From positions 1,612,001 to 1,676,000 of the forward strand of contig JAEUWY010000012.1 in assembly GCA_022059125.1 (NCBI GenBank): a stretch of DNA of 64,000 nucleotides, in the 5' to 3' direction. The notes under the pieces were generated by a model. That model was not told the DNA's origin, did no database searches, and saw nothing but the letters and a program-made list of their open reading frames with translations. Positions 31,326 through 41,660 of the stretch are shown here, one piece after another (positions within the stretch are counted from its first letter, which is position 1; every line of letters starts with the position of its first letter). The translations under genes were made by a program, and so were the position numbers. Source of the stretch: Corynespora cassiicola (lineage: Eukaryota; Ascomycota; Dothideomycetes; Pleosporales; Corynesporascaceae).

Positions 31326-32748
31326 AGTGAAAATGCTTGGTGGAACTTCACGCTCTCGATAGAGTCTGATGGAATTCAAATGACTCATGAAGCTGGTATG
31401 ACTGGAAATGAAAGCTGATAGCGATGTTCCCATCCTTTATGTACAATTATTTTTACGGTAGCCCCGATGTGGCTTCATTGAATTCTACAGGTACACTTGA
31501 GACGCCGTCTACATCCTGGGGTCTAGGACACACGGTGCGGAGACTTAGACTGGTATTTGGACGGCGAGATGTTATGATATAAGAGCTAAGGTGGCTTAGA
31601 CTATGATCCGGGGGAGGCTTGGAGATAATTTTTGTTTGTCTAGGCCACTAGGTGTAAAGGTTCACGTTTCCCTAGGCCGTCTAGATGGAGGTAGTCGCCG
31701 AGCAGAATACAGATGGCTTAGCGAAGCCAAGCAGTGGTCCGTTTCTCTACTAACTGGAGAACAACACGGTTTCCAAAGTCATTGAGTCCAGATAGGTACT
31801 ATTGTCCCTCGATATGAAAGGGGAGATGCACACAAGTGACAGGCGGTTCCCACAAAGACGACAGCAGTGTAGAAGATGGGGTTTCAGGACACGCTTACAC
31901 AGCTTATCTATTCATACAGTATATAGATATTATGAAGACGGCCGCACGCCGCAATATTCCAAACGCGATGCACGTTACCTTGAGTTCTGCCGAAAAAGCA
32001 CATGTGCTCGGAAGAAGGCGTATCCGACAGCCATGCATGATCTGCCAGCTTGAGAGTGCTTATTGTCATCTTCGCGCAAACTATTGGCTAAAATCTCCAG
32101 AGTTTCCGGATTTTGATGATCGCGTTGAGACAGGTAAAGCGGGTCACACCACGCTATAGCCATAAAGGGCATTGCTATGACTGGATGCGGCAGCGTGGAA
32201 GTCTAGAGCTCCACGAATGCCTTACATGATTGGGAAAATGAGAGCTAGGTTCGAGAATCAGGCTTTTGTGTGCACTAGATGAGACTGCAGCTCACAAGAC
32301 TAATAATTCCTGTAACAATATCTCGTGCATATTAAACACATAACTTGTTCCCAAAATGCTCAGTTGTACGGGACCAGAGGACGTGTCTTGACCGAGGATA
32401 TAATTAGGTTCAATGCGTACTCATGCAGAACCCCATTGCGGAACCACAAGACATACGATCAAAGAGGGTTCCTTCCCCGCATCCGGAAGTAACTCGGTCG
32501 TCCTGGCGCAGCCAGCCATTAAGCCATTCTTGAACGCCCAGTGGCGCGGCTTTGGGACAAACTTGCGACCGCGGGCGGAGACGAGCGTAGAGAGGCGCAG
32601 GTCGGTATCCTGGCAGGTTTCTTGTACAGTTTTGGGCAGAGAAAAATGAACAAGGTCAAGGAAATGAACGCTTCTGCCTAGATTTGGCGAATACTCCAGA
32701 CAAAGAACGGTCTCTGAGCTGAGGAACACGTGAAAAATACATTCATCT
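31326..32748. other. intergenic, no gene seen
   Basis: About 1.4 kb between the peroxidase start codon and the thioesterase stop codon, both minus strand. Only short overlapping frames occur, none with family resemblance. The part near 31326-31600 should carry the peroxidase promoter. A run of CTAG-rich sequence lies around 31640-31690. Confidence 0.45.
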
Positions 32749-33514
32749 TTACAATTTTGACTGTTGGGCCAGAATGTTACTTAGACCTTGCTTCAATGCA
32801 TCGGACATGCCTTGCTGCGCTGGCTTTCTGCTATCCCTGTCTACGAACACATGTATGAACTGCCCGACCGCTTTCGCCTCTTCTTGTCCTCTTTCAAAGA
32901 CACCGATCTCATAAGTGACAGAGCTTTTCCCCAGTTTGTTGACCCTCAAGGCTAGGTCTACAACGGCTGGGAATTCAATTGGGGCCAGATAGTCGCAATG
33001 AGAGTGCACAACGAGACCGATCTGCGCCGAGGTAGGTGGATGCAAGGAGCAGTGCTTGATGAGGTATGTGTTGACGACCGAATCAAAACTGAAGAGTATC
33101 AGACATAGGAAAGCCTCAGAGCTATAAGCTGTGAGTTCTCACAGGTAATAGTACACCGAATTGTTCATATGATGGTACATGTCATTGTCGCTCCTATACG
33201 TCTCATTAGTCGGGGATAGAGGGGAGGCGTGAGAACTCGCACCATCTCGTGCGATATTCGAGCTCAAACTTGTAGTCGCTTCTTCGACGCGCTTTTAGTG
33301 CATCCAGTGCCATTCTGGCCTGTTCCCGCGTTGATGTGACGCCAGAGGAGAGGCCCCAAACGATGAACGATGGACCTGGCCGATCTTCGGCTAATGGCGC
33401 TTCCTTTGTTTGCCTCGGCACGTACCACAGCCACTCACCCACTACCTTGCAAGCTATCCTTCCTCCGCCATCTTGCTAGTCGGCTGAACTCACTACAGAT
33501 GTTCTTCTAGCCAT
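32749..33514 (-). CDS. hotdog-fold acyl-CoA thioesterase-like protein (4HBT)
   Basis: Predicted thioester hydrolase of the YbgC/FadM-like 4HBT group. Exons in coding order: 33494-33514, 33243-33445, 33143-33193 and 32749-33088, giving 204 residues. The core begins KFELEYRTRWSDNDMYHHMNN, in which the conserved Asp and the HxNN turn of this family are present. It continues YYYLFDSVVNTYLI and VVHSHCDYLAPIEFPAVV, with a typical hotdog end (VGQFIHVFVDRD). The first exon of 21 nt is the least certain: it is the only upstream ATG that can be joined in frame with a GTGAGT donor and a CAAG acceptor. Residues 1-50 could be an organelle-targeting extension. The gene diverges from the Gfo/Idh gene at 33797 across only 282 nt. 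Confidence 0.82.
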
Positions 33515-33796
33515 ACGCCAATGAGTTGTTTGCAAGACCAAGGACATAGCCTCATGACGATCACAGGCTGGATCGGCATATTCTTGCCAAGACCGCTAAC
33601 CCCCACCCGGGGAATGTCGGACTAAGTCCCGGTCGAAGCGAGATCATGTGGAAGGCTACATCATCGAAAGCAGCCTATAAAGCGTATTACCACAGAGGTC
33701 TTTGGTCGCTGTTATCACATTCTATTACTGATTAGCATTGCTCAAATTGCTGGCAACGATTCCATTCTACGTTTCCTAAAGCTCTAAAATACGAAA
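33515..33796. promoter_or_regulatory. bidirectional promoter between thioesterase and Gfo/Idh gene
   Basis: Just 282 nt separate two start codons facing away from each other, so both promoters must share this stretch. A TATAAA box at 33676-33681 lies 121 nt upstream of the plus-strand ATG at 33797. The 30-nt conserved element described separately is at 33593-33622. Confidence 0.7.
33593..33622 (+). promoter_or_regulatory. conserved promoter element, copy A
   Basis: The element reads CTAACCC near its left end and CGGGGAATGTCGGAC at its right end (33608-33622). A second copy with 13 of 15 identical bases in the right core lies at 35575-35604. Core-to-ATG distances are 189 nt here and 181 nt in copy B. 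Two CGG triplets seven bases apart in direct orientation suggest a Zn(II)2Cys6 factor site; this is inference. Confidence 0.55.
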
Positions 33797-35044
33797 ATGA
33801 CGACACCATCAGGAGCAGGGAAGGTGGTTAGAGTAGGACTCATAGGTTGCGGCGAAATCGCGCAGGTCGTGCACATTCCGACGCTAACATTCATGGGGAA
33901 ATACTTTAAAATCACCTACCTCTGCGACAAATCAGCTGAGGCCCTCAAACTCTGCGCCTCAAGGGTTCCCGGGGCCGCCAGAACCACAAAAGAGGCGAGC
34001 GAGCTATGCTCTTCTAGCGAGGTGGACGCTGTTTTTGTCGTCAATTCGGATGAATACCATGCAGAACACGCAATACTTGCCTTGAAACACCACAAGCATG
34101 TCATGGTGGAGAAGCCCATGGCACTTACCAAGAGAGATGTACAAGCAATCATAGAGGCTGAGCGCGAAAGCAGAGGAAAGTTGATGGTAGGCTACATGAG
34201 GCGGTATGCTGCTCCATTTCAAGATGCCGTCCGAGAAATCGGGGGCCTGGACAAGATCCTGTATGCTCGTGTCAGAGGTGAGTGTCCAGTTTCTTCCGGA
34301 TCAATATGAAAATCACCACATGGCTAATCGTACAAGACATCCTTGGGCCTAACGCTCATTTCGTTGCTCAATCCGGCACCTTTTCTGAGAGGTTTACCGA
34401 TTTCGAACCCGAAGATGTAGCAGACAAGGATAGGAGAGGTCAGGAAATCGTCAAAACTGCTCTTGACGAGTGCGGCGGGATTCCGGTGACAGAACAGACA
34501 ACCCTCATGTGGCGAATCTTTGGTGGACTAGGATCGCACGACCTGTCGGTAATGAGAGAAGCATTGGGCATGCCTACTAGCGTTCTGGGATCATCTCTCC
34601 AATTCCCATTTTGGAAGTAAGTCATGCTATACTCCTCCATCAAACCCTAATCGCCTGCTTACCCCATATTAAAGTGTTCTCTTCAAATACCCCAATTTCA
34701 CAGTCTCTTATGAGAGCGGGCTCGACAACGTGCCACGCTTCGATGCTCACTTGGAAGTCTATGGTTCCAATAAGACAGTCCGTGTGCAATACGACACGCC
34801 CTATGTCAAGGGTTTGCCAGTCACCATGCATATCGCTGAGAACGTCGACGGAACTTACAAGGAGAGCAAGATTCTAAAGTCATATGAGGATCCATACACG
34901 CTTGAGATGAAGACATTTTACGAGATGGTGGTGAATGGAGTTCCTGCCAAAACCACGGCGCAGGATGCTCTGCAAGACCTTGAAATATTTGGAATGGCTA
35001 TGAAGCACTATTTCCCCGTAGCTGATGGCCAAAATGTACAGTAA
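33797..35044 (+). CDS. Gfo/Idh/MocA-family NAD(P)-dependent oxidoreductase (1)
   Basis: Predicted sugar or polyol dehydrogenase. Exons 33797-34277, 34337-34616 and 34675-35044 give 376 residues. The Rossmann start is VRVGLIGCGEIAQVVHIPTL at about 10-29. The family EKP motif with the likely catalytic lysine is at 105-107 (HVMVEKPMAL). The C-terminal alpha/beta domain includes VSYESGLDNVPRFDAHLEVYG, the segment that normally lines the substrate pocket. I infer no specific substrate; myo-inositol-type and disaccharide-type members share this pattern. The gene is divergent from the thioesterase gene and followed by a second Gfo/Idh gene that shares its promoter element. Confidence 0.9.
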
Positions 35045-35770
35045 GGTTGTTTATACAATGTCTGCTTCCACGGGAAGCAATTGGACTCATTCCATCGTAT
35101 TAGCATGAATATAAACTAGAAGCATTCACCAAAAATAGCTTTACTTGTACCCACATCGTACTACTCAATTTTGTGTTGCTCCCAGTTCAAAATGGTTGTC
35201 AAATGAGCGTTGCTGCATAAATGACTCTTATCGGAGTATAGTATACAGACGAACCCAAGTAGGCCTCATTCAAGTGCAGCAAAAAAGCTATCTGGGAAAC
35301 AATAGCTTCGGAAAGCCAAAACGGAAATATACTCTGTCAGATTCTGCTCACCAATTTCTCCTCCTAGAGAATGAAAACTCTGATTTTGGACAGACATCAA
35401 ACGGCGCCACAGAAAGTGTGTAATTCAGCATTGCCACGGATTATGGACCGATATCTCCGTTTGTAGAGCCGTAGGACATCCTGTTCTGGGTAGTGCGGGG
35501 CATAGGTGGTTACCCCACCTAGAGGGGCAGTCAGTCAACCTGCTGTGCTCGGCCTTTTTTTGGGAGCGAGTTGGCCGGCTAACCCTGCTCGGGGAGTGCC
35601 GGACCTCACCATAGGCAAAAAGCTGCGAAGAACCGTGGATTGTCCGGAGTTTGCATGGCAGCGCTTAGCAATATATTAAAGGAAGTTTCCCGTCGCTTTT
35701 ATAAGAAGAAGCTACATTAGAATCAAATCTTCCTCACTATCTTCCAACAGTCGAATCCGTCTAGCCCATC
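35045..35770. promoter_or_regulatory. promoter region of the second Gfo/Idh gene
   Basis: This 726-nt region holds the 3' flank of the upstream gene and the promoter of the gene at 35771. Visible elements are a 6-bp inverted repeat around TTACC at 35504-35520 (AGGTGG/CCACCT), the 30-nt conserved element at 35575-35604, and a TATAAG box at 35700-35705, 71 nt before the start codon. Confidence 0.6.
35575..35604 (+). promoter_or_regulatory. conserved promoter element, copy B
   Basis: The right core CGGGGAGTGCCGGAC (35590-35604) differs from copy A at 33608-33622 in two positions, both transitions. The left part again reads CTAACCC, here within CCGGCTAACCC, which contains the GGCTAA core known for XlnR/AraR-type sites. 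The distance to the start codon almost equals that of copy A. Confidence 0.55.
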
Positions 35771-36971
35771 ATGAGCTCCGAACTACCTACTCTTCGTTGG
35801 GGAATCGTTGGTATGTCATCTCCATGCCAATGTTTGGCTATTCAATCTAGAAAACGCGTGACTGACGAAGAATTTTGTAGGATGTGGTCTCATTTCGTCC
35901 TGGTTCGTTAGCGATCTAGTGTTGGATCGACCTGAGGCAACAACGAAGCACATCGTGCAAGCTCTTGGATCCTCATCTACGACCAAGGGCAAAGAGTTTG
36001 CTTCCAAGTATTGCCCAGCTCAGAGCCCTGCGATCTATGACTCCTATGAAGCTGTCTACAACGACCCCAATGTCGACATCGTATACATTGGTACCCCGCA
36101 TGTGTGCCATCTCCAGAACACTCTGGATGCAATCGCTGCCGGCAAGCACGTCCTGTGCGAGAAGCCGTTTGCAATGAATGCCAGGGACTCGAAGAAGATG
36201 ATAGACGCTGCCAAAGCCAAGGGAGTGTTTTTGATGGAAGGTACGCTGAAGACGCTTAATATCCCTAATACAATTGTTCTAACCCATGCAGCTGTCTGGA
36301 CACGATTTTTCCCAATCGCAAAAGCCCTTCAATCACTTCTGCACGAGGAAAAGGTCATTGGAGACATTTACAACGTCCACATTGACTTTGCGATGATCAT
36401 GCCCATTGGAGGCGCCGCCAACCCTGACGCCCGCGTTGTCTCCAAAGCCCTTGGAGCTGGTGCTCTCCTTGACATCGGAATCTACAGTCTGACTTGGGCA
36501 TCTTTGGCGCTCGATACCTCGCCAAAGAGAAACAAGAATGTCTCCCCGGAGATCACCAGCAGCATGCTTTTCTTCGATGAGACGGATGAGAGTAAGAAGA
36601 TTGACGAGCAAGACACCGTGGTTCTTCGGTACCCCGATATCAAGGCACAGGCTGTCTGCACCAGCTCTCTGCTGCGCAAGACCCCGGATGAGTTCGGCCT
36701 GGTATCTGGTTCCAAGGGTACCATCGCCATCGGTGGTGTGGCAACGTCCAAGCCGGGATTCTTGGTTGTGAGGGTCAGTGGCGAGGAGGAGAAGAAGATC
36801 GACTTCGACGTACCTGGATATGGTTTCCATTACGAGGCCGATGCCGTTGCGGAAGATATTCGCGCTGGAAGGCTGGAGAATCAGACATGCCCACATGAAA
36901 CCACGCTGACGATTATGTCGCGCATGGACACTGCCAGATCACAGTGCGGTCTGGTATATCCTCAGGACTGA
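35771..36971 (+). CDS. Gfo/Idh/MocA oxidoreductase (2), dihydrodiol/D-xylose dehydrogenase-like
   Basis: Exons 35771-35810, 35881-36240 and 36292-36971 give 359 residues. It starts LRWGIVGCGLISSWFVSDL (dinucleotide fold) and carries EKP with Lys108 (HVLCEKPFAMN). The run AVWTRFFPIAKALQSLL followed by GALLDIGIYSLTW is characteristic of the dimeric dihydrodiol dehydrogenase / NADP-dependent D-xylose 1-dehydrogenase subgroup. The second intron (51 nt, 36241-36291) is in frame and free of stops, so an unspliced reading is possible on paper. The donor and acceptor are good, and removing the intron restores the conserved EG-AVWTRFFP junction. The likely role is oxidation of a pentose or trans-dihydrodiol with NADP; the substrate is uncertain. 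Confidence 0.92.
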
Positions 36972-37694
36972 TGGAAATGCATATATTCTAGAATTTATTT
37001 AAACATGTTGCATGTAAAACAGTTCCTAGATAGAGTTAAATTTAGAAGTTAAGAATTACTCCCACTCATGTTTTTTTGAACTAGAAAGTAGTTGGTGATG
37101 GATACGATCTTAGATGCACACATAGAGATTTGATGGAAGGAGTTTATATTAGCCTGTTCCACAAGATTCTCATATTTTTTTTTTTGTATTTGTATTCGTG
37201 TCTTCTCTAAAACCACTATTGAAGCCGCGCTGTAGACAGCATCTCAATGGTGTACATGGCATTGTATATGTCCCCTCGTCTGTTGTATTATTAAGGAGAT
37301 AAAGCAAGATAATTTCTCATAGAAAATTTCAGCAATGTATGAAAAGAACAAAATTCTAAACATTTGAAACTGGGCTTGTATGATGGGTCTGAAGATCTTG
37401 ATGGAGGGGTAGATATCCAATGATCGTACGCTAAGCCCAATATGAACAAGCCTAAATGAATCTTGGCAGTCATGCAGGTCGAATTATTGCTTGCAGAATG
37501 GATATCCACGGGACTAACTTTCGTTAATAGTACCCCTCGTCTCCACACTGGCGCCCTCCCCTCGAATTCTCGCATATCTTGCGAGCAAAGGGCGTTTGCC
37601 TAAGCCCCCACTGGATCTTGTTCCTGTGCCGCCGCGCGACTATTATCCCCCTTTACCCGACGACAATTTTCCCTGGAAGGAGCCGCCTGCCGTT
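36972..37694. other. intergenic, possibly holding the 5' end of the pseudouridine synthase gene
   Basis: About 720 nt, AT-rich at the left with a T homopolymer of about 14 bases near 37175-37188. The last 180 nt (from 37516) are open in the frame of the downstream gene, and from about 37590 they read as a proline-rich N-terminus, so part of the true coding region may start here after an unseen intron. Confidence 0.45.
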
Positions 37695-39142
37695 ATGATT
37701 ACGCCCTGCGATCCCTGGCCGGGGCCATATTACCTCGAAGACGGCCTGCGCAAGGTCAAGCCGTACCACTATACATACAATACCTACTGCAAAGAGCGAT
37801 GGCGCAATCGAGAACTGCTGGACATTTTTGCTTCCGAGTTTAGGGACCGGCCCCAGGAATACTATGTACGACTCGTCAAGACCAAAGACAGGAGGGCCCT
37901 CTTGCTGATTGTGACTAGGAAAAAGCCATCAATGACGGCCGCGTCTGCCTCAACGGAAAGCCTGGGACACTGACCTCGATCGTGAAGAACGGCGACGTCG
38001 TGTCGCATACCCTCCACCGCCACGAGCCGCCTGTGACCGCGAAACCGATTGGTATTGTCCACGAGGACGATGACATGATCGTCATTGACAAGCCTGCTGG
38101 AATACCTGTTCACCCTGCCGGTCGCTACCATTTCAACTCTATCATCGAGATCATGAGGGCGGACCGAAGCAACGGCTTTAACCCCTCGCCATGCAACCGG
38201 CTGGACAGATTGACTAGCGGCGTCATGTTTATTGGAAAACACAGACAGGCGGCTGAGGATTTGAGCGCACAGATCCGAGGGAGAACTGTCAAGAAGGAGT
38301 ATATTACCAGGGTCGTAGGAGAGTTTCCCGAGGGAGAAGTGGTATGCGAAAAGCCCATTCTCCAGATCAGTCCTAAGCTTGGCTTGAACCGCGTTCGCGC
38401 AAACGGAAAGGAGGCAAAGACTGTGTTCAAAAGACTTGCATACTATCCGCCCAAGGACGATCAGGATGCGCCAGCCGTCCAGAATGGAGAGCAGGACGGA
38501 GAACACGATGGAATGGCTTGGAAGAAGCTGCGAGGCTACTCAATCGTCCGCTGCATGCCCATCACAGGCCGGACACACCAGCTTCGCGTTCACCTCCAGT
38601 TCCTCGGACACCCAATCTCCAACGATCCCATATACGCGAACCAGCGCGTCTTCGGTCCGTCGCTTGGCCGTGGCGAGTCTGAAGAAGGCAATGACGACGA
38701 TATCATGACTCGCCTGTCGCGCATGGGCAAGGAGGAAGTCGCAGACGCTGTGGCTTACCATGACGAGATGGTTGATCAATACAATAAAAGGAAAGCTGAA
38801 AAGATGACGGGCGAGACATGCAGTGTGTGCGACACGCCACTGTACAGCGACCCGGGCGTGCATGAGTTGGGCATCTACCTCCACGCTCGCAAATATCAAT
38901 GTGAGGAGGGCCGTTGGAGCTACGAGACAGGCCTTCCGGACTGGGCACTACCCCCACCGGGCTACGAAAACCAGGGCCCGAGTGAGCCCACCGTCGAGTC
39001 TGACCCACTAGCCGTGGACCTCAAGAAGTTGGGCCTAGAAGACGAGGATCAGCAGGCACCGGATTTAGCAGCTCGGAACGGTGCTACTCGATCGGACCTC
39101 ACCTCAGATGCGCCAGCGGCAGCCAGCGCAGGGGTAGCATGA
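37695..39142 (+). CDS. RluA-type RNA pseudouridine synthase (Pus9/Rib2-like)
   Basis: Isomerises uridine to pseudouridine in RNA; by family the closest role is tRNA position 32 (Pus8/Pus9 group). Exons 37695-37865 and 37919-39142 give 464 residues from the first in-frame ATG. The N-terminal part (YHYTYNTYCKERWRNRELLD) leads into the S4-like RNA-binding region. The catalytic motif is NRLDRLTSGVMF, whose second Asp-containing RLD is invariant. PITGRTHQLRVHLQFLGHPI is the other family signature, and MTGETCSVCDTPLYSDPG is a possible zinc-binding insert near the end. The 5' end is unresolved: the frame continues upstream as LPKPPLDLVPVPPRDYYPP without an ATG, so the real start may lie on an earlier exon. 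Confidence 0.85.
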
Positions 39143-39408
39143 GCATGTCAGCAGCACATGTTGTATCGCTCGATGCAGTGAGGGGCCATATGCTTATCAC
39201 GACCACACCATGCCAATTCACCCGTTCAAACAACGGACTCGAGCCGATTTTCAATACTATTCTCGTCCACCCGAGTCAAGGTTCGTATTTCGGAGTGTGC
39301 TAGTGCTGTTGCCGGCCTCGCGACTTTCTACCTTGCTGCATCCCATCAGCTCTGGGCTATTGGCAGAGCGCCTTGCAGCGGTCCGTCCCTGCCATGGTGG
39401 CCAGACAT
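39143..39408. other. convergent 3' flanks, no gene
   Basis: Only 266 nt separate the stop codons of the pseudouridine synthase (plus) and the third Gfo/Idh gene (minus), so this is shared terminator and 3'-UTR sequence. Confidence 0.5.
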
Positions 39409-40499
39409 TTATGCACTAAGAGCAACTGGTGCGCCACCATTTTCGCCCGACTTCAACATAGCCTCCAGGATTTCCAAGTCCCTCAATGCCTCCTCAGGAG
39501 ATTGCGCTTCGTTGGGCGTACCCTTGACCAAGCTTTCTGCCCAAGCCCTAATCTCTTGTTTGACACCACTGCCCTCTTCAGGGAACTCGGTAACCTCCTC
39601 CTTGCCATCCACTGTGACCGTCACCTTGCCTCTCGTTACCTGCACCGTGCCTTTCTCGGCAGCAACCGCGTACTCGGCGCCCTTGAATGTGGTTCCGAAT
39701 GATATGTCGACAACACCCGAAGCGCCGCTCTTCAGCAGGAGAGTGGCGTTGAGTGTATCGACAGGCGGCAGATGCTCTTGCAACAGCGTGGAGAAGGCGC
39801 TCGTCTTTACTGGCCTGTTCTCGCCTAGCAAAAGCCTGGTCGCCGCGACAAAGTGCACGCCTCCGTCGAGCAGGAAACCACCCTGGTACTCGGGCTTCTT
39901 CCTCCAGGCAGTCTCGAAATACTTGCCGCCAGGCTGCACAAAGTTGCTGACACGCGTCCTGAATCCCAGGATGCGGCCCAGCTTCGCAACTTCCTGGGCG
40001 CCGTACAGGAACGACTCAAGGTATCGGAAGTTCTCAGCAATGGCGAAGGTGGCATTCGGGCTGTTGGCTCGGTACCACGAAATGAGCTCGGCAGCAGTTG
40101 CGACGTCTTTGGCGATGGGCTTCTCGGCGATGACATGCTTGCCCGCAGCGAGCGCCTTCTTGATGAATGTGGGCTGAACCAAGATAGGCAGTCTGAATGT
40201 GGACGTATCAGCATCGCTCTCATGTAACGCGCACTCGGGGACACTCCACCCGATCAAGGGAATACGTACGCAATGACCACACCAGAAATGTCGTCCCTCT
40301 TCAGCAAATCATCGTACGTCCTGCCTTCCTGGTCTTCGCTGTACAAATCTACAGTGATGTCCGAAGCCAGCGCCTGTGCCGATGCGTGCGACCGCGAGTA
40401 CACAGCCTTGAGGTCGAGCAGAGGCGTGGCCCGGATGGCGGGGAGATGCTCCTCCTTTGCGAAAATGCCGCTACCAATCAGGGCAATTGACGTCGCCAT
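39409..40499 (-). CDS. Gfo/Idh/MocA-family oxidoreductase (3)
   Basis: Exons in coding order 40270-40499 and 39409-40192 give 337 residues. It begins MATSIALIGSGIFAKEEHL (Rossmann motif), has EKP with Lys101 (HVIAEKPIAKD), and continues GGFLLDGGVHFVAATRLLLG, where the GGVH segment typically contributes to the active site. It is not a close copy of the other two Gfo/Idh proteins in the window: motif contexts and C-terminal domains differ, so this is not a simple tandem duplication. The single intron uses GTACGT and TCAG. A TATAAG box on the minus strand at 40673-40678 lies about 175 nt upstream of the ATG. Substrate unknown. Confidence 0.9.
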
Positions 40500-41660
40500 T
40501 ATGATGGTAGTTGGTAGTTGGGGTGACTTGAGCCAAGGATGCGTGTGCGTAGAAAGTTTAGGGTATCTCGAAAGCAAAGCAATGTACGCGGAGAAACAGG
40601 TAAGCACCTATGGCATGCGAATGATGAGTGAATCCTCCTCTCGCCCGCCCGCCAGCTACATACTTATACCCCGTCGTCCAACCCTCCCAATCTCGCCATC
40701 CTCGCCATCTTCGCCATCGCCGTTGCGCAATTATCAATCAACAGCCCTTGCAATCCACAAAACCCGCACTATGCCCGCGCACACGGTGAGCAAGATGCCG
40801 TCGTGACATTTCATCATCGGCGGGGTGGGGTGCGTTACCCCGCCGACACCGTCAGGACTGTTAGAATTTCCGCTTCGGGCATGGCGCAAGCCCCACCCCA
40901 TCGCAGCCTCGGCGCGGCAAGGATACGGCAGCCGAGCCTGGATTCGGGTGACGGCGCGTCATTTAGGGGACCATTGCCTGTGCAGGCTTATGTAGCGGGA
41001 GCATTATCGAAAGGATGCGTTAGTCTATTCCGGACACGGGGCGATTGCAAAAGGATTCCCTTTTTTTTTTCATGTGTCAGCGGGAGGGGGGGTCGGTCGC
41101 AGTGAACGGCGGTCCGTTAGGTGGGATGGCGAAGGGAGCAAGATTTGGGCTAGACGGGGTAGCGGCGCGTTGGATGACGAATGGTCGCAGGAGAGGCTGG
41201 ATGGGATTGAGTCAGGAGATTATTATTTTTTTGACCAAAGACTGGTAGGCTAAGATGATATGTCTGAGATTTTGGTCGAGCAGTGGACTATGTACATGGC
41301 TGCGCCGTAATAGAAAGCAGTGAACCTCGTATAGTTTTTCGATCATCCAACGAGTGTGTAACCGTAATTGGAAAGATGTACCAACTCCTCCCAGTGCCGT
41401 GAGTACAGTTCCAAAATGAACAAAAAAGAGGGAAATATATATAGAGAAACTCGAAAAGAAAAAACAAAAAATTCCAGTCGTAATGCATCATGTCCATTTC
41501 CCATGCTATGTCATGCCATGTTTGTCGTGTCCGAAAAAGTCTTGCAACATTGAAAATCGTGAATAAGCAGGCCGTGATAGAGATTTGAAGAGTGTTGAGG
41601 GATAAGCGGGGTTAGTGCCGTGAGCACGTAGGGCCTTGGTTGCCTGCAAACTCATGCACC
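40500..41660. other. intergenic: promoter of Gfo/Idh (3) and 3' flank of MFS gene
   Basis: About 1.16 kb. It holds a minus-strand TATAAG box near 40678 and the 9-bp inverted repeat at 40818-40845. Beyond 41040 there is a T homopolymer (41060-41070) and low-complexity purine-rich sequence (41410-41470). No gene is supported. Confidence 0.5.
40818..40845. repeat. 9-bp perfect inverted repeat in promoter of Gfo/Idh (3)
   Basis: CGGCGGGGT and its exact complement ACCCCGCCG flank a 10-nt spacer. The element lies about 320-345 nt upstream of the start codon at 40499. Its inner part (GGTGCGTTACCCCGCC) resembles GGTGGTTACCCCACC at 35505-35519 upstream of Gfo/Idh (2). It could be an operator-like site for a dimeric factor. 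Confidence 0.6.

Noticed and set aside
33797..40499. The three Gfo/Idh genes as a recent tandem duplication
   Set aside because: Motif contexts (VEKPMAL, CEKPFAM, AEKPIAK), lengths and C-terminal domains differ strongly, and intron positions are not shared, so they are separate subgroups.
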